Below the pieces are notes generated by a model. It searched no databases. It saw nothing but the letters and a program-made list of their open reading frames with translations, and was not told the DNA's origin. Source: Actinoplanes flavus (GTDB taxonomy: Bacteria; Actinomycetota; Actinomycetes; Mycobacteriales; Micromonosporaceae). Taken from it: 64,000 nucleotides of DNA. Location of the stretch: positions 1 through 64,000 of the forward strand of contig NZ_JAGFNS010000015.1 in assembly GCF_017592555.1 (NCBI RefSeq), in the 5' to 3' direction. The translations under genes were made by a program, and so were the position numbers. Positions 59,909 to 64,000 of this stretch are shown piece after piece. Positions within the stretch are counted from its first letter, which is position 1. Each line of letters begins with the position of its first letter.

Positions 59909-61221
59909 GCTGCGCTGCGCTCCACGGCGGTCAGGGCGGCGAGCTGGGCCTCGATCCGCTCGGCATCACCCAGGACGACGGTCACCGCGCGGGACGGGGC
60001 GAGGTACTTCGCGGCCGCGGCGGCGACCTCCTCACGGGTGGCGGCGGACAGCGCCGCCGAGTAGTCGCGCAGATGGTCGAGGCGCAGCCCGAAGCCGGCG
60101 TAGATGCTGGCCAGCCCGGCCAGGCCGGCCTGGGTGGACATGTTGAGGCGGAGGGCTCCCAGGGCGTACCGGCGGGCCTGCTCCAGCTCCTCCTCACCGG
60201 GGGCGAGGCTGGCGATGCGGCCCAGTTCGTACTGCGTCTCGAGCAGGGACGGGCCGGTCACCTCGGTGGCCACCTCGGCGGCCGCGATCAGGGCGGACCC
60301 GGCGACGTAGTGCTCGATCGACGAGTACGACCCGTAGGTGTAGCCCTTGTCCTCCCGGATGTTCTCCGTCCAACGGGACGAGAAGTAGCCGCCGAAGACC
60401 AGGTTGGCCAGGTAGAGGGCGGCGTAGTCGGGGTCGGTGCGGGTGAGCGCGGGCAGGGCGATCCGCAGCGAGGACTGCACCGAACCGGGCCGGTCCACGA
60501 GCAGCAGCGGGCCGGTCTCCAGCGCGGGGGTGGCCGGGATGGTCCCGTCCGGGGCGCTGCCGGTCCAGCCGCCGAGGATCTTCTCGGCGGTGTCGATGGC
60601 CTGCTCCGGGTCGATGTCACCGACGAGCACCAGCACCGCGCCGTCCGGGCGGACCCGGTCGGCGTGCAGCTCGCGCAGGGCGGCGGGCTCGACGGCGCGG
60701 ACCTCCTCCGGGCCGGGGGTCTGCACCGCGTACGGGTGGGCGCCGTACATCCGGCTGAGCAGCGCCACGCGGGCCAGGTGACCGGGCTGGCTGAGGGCGA
60801 CCTGGATGTGGTCGCCCAGGCGCTCCCGCTCGGTGGCCACCTCGGTCTCCGGGTAGGCGGCGCCGGTGAGCACCCCGGCGAGCAGCTCCAGAGTCCGGTC
60901 GAGGCCGTCGGCGAGGGCGTTGCCGCTGATCAGCAGGCGGTCCGGATCGAGCCCGGCGGCCAGGCTCCCGCCGACGGCCTGCAACTCGGCCGCGATGTCG
61001 ATGCTCGACATGCTGCCGGTGCCGGTGAGCAGGGCCTGCGAGAGCAGGGTGGCCGGGGCCAGCGGCGCCCGCCCGAACGGGATCCGCAGCCGCACCTCGA
61101 CCAGCGGCACGGCGGACCGGCGGATGGCGATCACGGTGAGGCCGTTGTTGAGGGTGCGCTCGCGCTCCAACGGCAGGTTGAGCTCGGCATCCGGCACCAG
61201 GTCCGGCAGGGTCTTGGTCAC
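59905..61221 (-). CDS. M16-family peptidase-like protein, non-catalytic subunit
   Basis: 438 residues. The M16 fold is recognisable (ERTLNNGLTVIAIRRSAVPL at the start, YFSSRWTENIREDKGYTYG near the end). The HxxEH zinc motif is absent, so this is the inactive partner. It overlaps the catalytic subunit and nudC by 4 bp on either side, so the three genes are one coupled unit. Confidence 0.92.
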   Translation of the reverse strand: MTKTLPDLVPDAELNLPLERERTLNNGLTVIAIRRSAVPLVEVRLRIPFGRAPLAPATLLSQALLTGTGSMSSIDIAAELQAVGGSLAAGLDPDRLLISGNALADGLDRTLELLAGVLTGAAYPETEVATERERLGDHIQVALSQPGHLARVALLSRMYGAHPYAVQTPGPEEVRAVEPAALRELHADRVRPDGAVLVLVGDIDPEQAIDTAEKILGGWTGSAPDGTIPATPALETGPLLLVDRPGSVQSSLRIALPALTRTDPDYAALYLANLVFGGYFSSRWTENIREDKGYTYGSYSSIEHYVAGSALIAAAEVATEVTGPSLLETQYELGRIASLAPGEEELEQARRYALGALRLNMSTQAGLAGLASIYAGFGLRLDHLRDYSAALSAATREEVAAAAAKYLAPSRAVTVVLGDAERIEAQLAALTAVERSAA

Positions 61222-62525
61222 GCGGAGGCTCCCGGGATCACTTCGACGGAGGCGCGGCGCTCGGGCCGCAGGGTGGCCGCGGCGGCGACGATCTGCTCCG
61301 CGCGCACCTCGCTGATCAGCTTGGGCAGGTCGTTCAACAGCTCGGGGCGGCCGCGCTGCAACTCCAGCACGGCCATCGGCAGCGCCCGGCCGAGCACGTC
61401 GTCGGTGCCGTGCAGCAGGCGGGTCGCCATCCGGGCCTGGGTGCGGTCCAGTTCGCCGGGCTTGAGGCCGTCGGCGGCGAGCCGGTCCAGCTCCTCGTCG
61501 ATGGTCCGCAGCACCTTGTCGGCGTCGCCGCCGGGCGGCAGGTGGGCCTGGAGCAGCAACGCGGTGGGGTTGCGCACCTGGTACTCGTCGCCCATGAAGC
61601 CGATGTAGCCGCCCAGGGTGGTGGCCGTGCGGTCGCGCTGGACCAGGCGCTCCACGAGCCGGGAGGCGTCACCGTCGGTGAGCACCTCGGCGAGCACCAC
61701 GAACGGCAGGTAGTCGTCGAAGGTGGCGATCGGGTCCGGCACGCGCCAGCCGCCGGCCACGGCGGGCAGCGGGGCGATGCGATCGACGTACGATTCCCGG
61801 CGCTCCGCCGTCAGGTCGGGCTCGAAGAAGTCGGGCAGTCGCGGGGCGGGACGGGCCGGCACGTCACCGAAGTGCCGCTCGATCATGGCGGTCGCCTCCG
61901 CCACGTCGAAGTCGCCGGCCACCGACAGCACCGCGTTGCCGCAGGCGTAGTAGCGGTCGAAGAATCCCTGCGCGTCCTCGACCGTGGCGCTCTCCAGGTC
62001 CTCGAACGAGCCGTATCCGTCGTGCGCGTTCGGGAAGGTCTCGAACATCACCGGCGGCAGTTTGAGCCACGGGAACCCGCCGTACGGCCGGTTCAGCACG
62101 TTGACCCGGATCTCCTCCTTGACCACGTCGACCTGGTTGCGCAGGTTCTCCTCGGTGAGCCGGGGGCCGCGCATGCGGTCGGCCTCGAGGAACAGCGCGC
62201 GCTCGAGGCCGCCGGACGGCAGCACCTCGAAGTAGTCGGTGTAGTCCAGGTGGGTGGAGCCGTTGAAACTGCCGCCCGCGCCCTGCACGTGGCGGAAGTG
62301 TGCCAGCTTCTCCAGGTTCTCCGAGCCCTGGAACATCAGGTGCTCGAAGAGGTGGGCGAACCCGGTGCGGCCCTCCGGCTCGCTGCGGATGCCGACGTCG
62401 TAGACGACTGCCACACCGACGACGGGGGCGCTGCGATCCGGGGAGAGGACCACGCGCAGACCGTTGCCGAGGGTGAACCGCTCGACCGGGTATTTCGTCG
62501 CGGGGATCTTGATTCTGGGCGCCAC
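61218..62525 (-). CDS. M16-family zinc peptidase, catalytic subunit
   Basis: 435 residues. The inverted zinc motif is AHLFEHLMFQG (HxxEH), with a further Glu about 75 residues on. It forms the usual pair with the next gene, which lacks the motif. Such heterodimers degrade peptides; the substrate is unknown. First gene of the operon. Confidence 0.93.
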   Translation of the reverse strand: MAPRIKIPATKYPVERFTLGNGLRVVLSPDRSAPVVGVAVVYDVGIRSEPEGRTGFAHLFEHLMFQGSENLEKLAHFRHVQGAGGSFNGSTHLDYTDYFEVLPSGGLERALFLEADRMRGPRLTEENLRNQVDVVKEEIRVNVLNRPYGGFPWLKLPPVMFETFPNAHDGYGSFEDLESATVEDAQGFFDRYYACGNAVLSVAGDFDVAEATAMIERHFGDVPARPAPRLPDFFEPDLTAERRESYVDRIAPLPAVAGGWRVPDPIATFDDYLPFVVLAEVLTDGDASRLVERLVQRDRTATTLGGYIGFMGDEYQVRNPTALLLQAHLPPGGDADKVLRTIDEELDRLAADGLKPGELDRTQARMATRLLHGTDDVLGRALPMAVLELQRGRPELLNDLPKLISEVRAEQIVAAAATLRPERRASVEVIPGASA

Positions 62526-62715
62526 GGTACGAATCTAGCGGACGCGCCTCCGTAGTCGAGTGGCGACGCCGGGTAAATACATCAATATCCGTTCCCGATC
62601 TTCTGCCGCGAATCGGGCGCGGGTGTCACCCCTGGGATGGACTTGACGCACAAGCCCCACATGGCCCAGTATTCCCATCCATCAGATAGGTGAACACGGG
62701 AAAGGGGCGCGCGTC
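62526..62715 (+). promoter_or_regulatory. Divergent promoter region of the Rrf2/ABC operon
   Basis: The 190 bp between the M16 and Rrf2 genes contain TTGACG (about 62643) and AGTATT (about 62668), a possible -35/-10 set with a normal spacer. GGGAAAGGGG precedes the Rrf2 GTG. Confidence 0.35.
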
Positions 62716-63129
62716 GTGTACGTCTCGGCTCGCACGGACTACGCCGTACGCGCGATGCTCGCGGTCACCGCGGAACACCCGCACCTGGTCAAGGCCGCCG
62801 GACTGGCGGCCGCCCAGGAGATCCCGCTGAGCTTTCTCCAAGGCATCCTGCTCGATCTGCGCCGCGCCGGGCTGCTGCACAGCCATCGCGGGGTGGACGG
62901 CGGATACGCGCTGGCCCGGCCGGCCGAGGAGATCACCGTCGGCGACGTCGTACGCGCCGTCGGCGGCGCCCTCACCACGGTTCGCGGCCTGCCCACGTCC
63001 ACGGCGACCTACCACGGTGCGGCGACGGCGCTGCATGACGTGTGGGTCGCCGTCGAGGCGGCCATCGAGGGTGTGGTCGACCACAAGACCCTGGCCGAAC
63101 TCTCCAACACCTCAGTGAAACGAAACTAG
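62716..63129 (+). CDS. Rrf2-family regulator without cysteines
   Basis: 137 residues from GTG at 62716. The winged helix is typical: ARTDYAVRAMLAVTA, IPLSFLQGILLDLRRAGLL, HRGVDGGYALARPA. IscR/NsrR-type members have three cysteines for an iron-sulfur cluster; none is present here. It therefore resembles CymR-type regulators of sulfur metabolism. It lies eight bases upstream of the substrate-binding protein gene and probably controls it. Confidence 0.9.
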   Translation: MYVSARTDYAVRAMLAVTAEHPHLVKAAGLAAAQEIPLSFLQGILLDLRRAGLLHSHRGVDGGYALARPAEEITVGDVVRAVGGALTTVRGLPTSTATYHGAATALHDVWVAVEAAIEGVVDHKTLAELSNTSVKRN

Positions 63130-63137
63130 GAGTGAGT

Positions 63138-64000
63138 ATGAGCTCCCGCACCATACGCGCGCTCGCCTTCGCCACGGCCGCCGTTCTGGCCTCGACCGCT
63201 CTCGCCGCCTGCGGTTCGGACGAGGAGAAGCCAACCGCGGCCGGCTCCGGCGCCGCCGAGGCCGAAACCATCCGTCTGGGTTACTTCCCGAACATCACCC
63301 ACGCGCCGGCTCTGGTCGGTGTCAACAAGGGCTTCTTCGCCGAGACCCTGGGCGGCACCAAGCTGGAGGAGAAGACCTTCAACGCCGGCCCGGCCGCGAT
63401 CGAGGCGCTCTTCTCCGGCGCGATCGACGCGACCTACATCGGCCCGAACCCGGCGATCAACGGCTGGTCCGAGTCCAAGGGCCAGGCGCTGAAGATCGTC
63501 GCCGGCAGCACCTCGGGCGGCGCCGGCCTGGTGGTCAAGGACGGCATCAACACTCCGGCCGACCTCAAGGGCAAGAAGATCGCCACCCCGCAGCTGGGCA
63601 ACACCCAGGACGTCGCGCTGCGCGCCTGGCTGAAGCAGAACGGCCTGAACGCCGACAAGCAGGGCGGCGGCGACGTCTCGGTGCTGCCGCAGGACAACGC
63701 GACCGCGTTGCAGGCCTTCGCCCAGGGCGCGATCGACGGCGCCTGGGTGCCCGAGCCCAACCTGAGCCGGCTGATCCTGGAGTCCAAGGGCAAGCTGCTC
63801 GTCGACGAGAAGACCCTGTGGCCGAACGGCGAGTTCGTCACCACCCACCTGATCGTGAGCCAGGAGTTCCTGAAGAAGTACCCGGGCACGGTCAAGAAGC
63901 TGATCCAGGGCCACGTCAAGTCGGTCAAGTACATCGAGACCAACAACGCCGAGGCGCAGACCGCCGCGAACGCCCAGATCGAGAAGCTGTCCGGCAAGGC
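63138..64000 (+). CDS. ABC transporter substrate-binding lipoprotein, sulfonate/nitrate/taurine (SsuA) type, 3' end outside window
   Basis: 287 codons are visible. A lipoprotein signal peptide ends at LAAC-GSDE. The mature part begins with AETIRLGYFPNITHAPALVG and has GLDATYIGPNPAIN-like and FAQGAIDGAWVPEPNLSRL segments, typical of the SsuA/NrtA family. It is expected to bind an aliphatic sulfonate, sulfate ester or similar substrate. The permease and ATPase genes would follow to the right. Confidence 0.93.
   Translation, partial: MSSRTIRALAFATAAVLASTALAACGSDEEKPTAAGSGAAEAETIRLGYFPNITHAPALVGVNKGFFAETLGGTKLEEKTFNAGPAAIEALFSGAIDATYIGPNPAINGWSESKGQALKIVAGSTSGGAGLVVKDGINTPADLKGKKIATPQLGNTQDVALRAWLKQNGLNADKQGGGDVSVLPQDNATALQAFAQGAIDGAWVPEPNLSRLILESKGKLLVDEKTLWPNGEFVTTHLIVSQEFLKKYPGTVKKLIQGHVKSVKYIETNNAEAQTAANAQIEKLSGK

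Overview
The window is high-GC actinobacterial DNA, most like a filamentous Micromonosporaceae such as Actinoplanes. That assignment is inferred from SARP, LAL and WhiB regulators, GTG starts, dense overlapping genes and an initiator tRNA of actinobacterial type. No genome comparison could be run.

Region 1 (1-33118) is a nonribosomal peptide cluster. A leftward operon carries a hydroxylase of the SyrP/CAS type, an MbtH-like protein, a five-domain NRPS (A-T-C-A-T), and a giant NRPS with three C-A-T modules and a fourth C-A that runs off the left edge. A SARP regulator lies just upstream. A divergent rightward operon encodes the SbnB/SbnA pair (2,3-diaminopropionate, Dap), an ornithine-carbamoyltransferase relative and a small ORF. 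Then come a secreted propeller-like protein, a phosphopantetheinyl transferase, a LuxR/LAL regulator, a 2-isopropylmalate synthase next to a transthyretin-like protein without its catalytic residues, a tiny secreted peptide and a large AfsR-type SARP. The inferred product is a peptide with Dap and possibly ureido-alanine, plus a beta-hydroxylated residue. The thioesterase and tailoring genes lie outside the window.

Region 2 (33.6-48.8 kb and 58-62.5 kb) is core chromosome: two initiator tRNA genes separated by a repeat-rich intergenic stretch, then UPF0182, a PDZ/Lon-like protease, DUF2342, a small glycosyltransferase-like protein, a YgjP-type peptidase, DUF5679, a ThiF-like protein, an ABC1 kinase, whiB7 with an attenuator leader, uvrD2, mycoredoxin, nudC and two M16 peptidases. 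From memory the order resembles Mycobacterium tuberculosis Rv3193c-Rv3199c.

Region 3 (48989-57899) is an 8.9-kb island inserted inside the mycoredoxin gene by a large serine integrase. A shared 15-bp core codes for the conserved Gln-Thr-Val-Pro-Thr. The left end of the island supplies a replacement C-terminus in frame, and the host's own 3' end is stranded at the right end. The cargo is a radical SAM/SPASM enzyme, a 54-residue putative precursor peptide, a small CxxxxC protein, a kinase, an inositol-monophosphatase-like protein, an HTH-phosphoribosyltransferase protein, an orphan HicB-like protein and a small serine recombinase. A hairpin-rich noncoding array precedes the integrase terminator. 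This is the best candidate for an undescribed system.

The right edge (62.7-64 kb) starts an Rrf2 regulator and sulfonate/nitrate-type ABC transporter operon.
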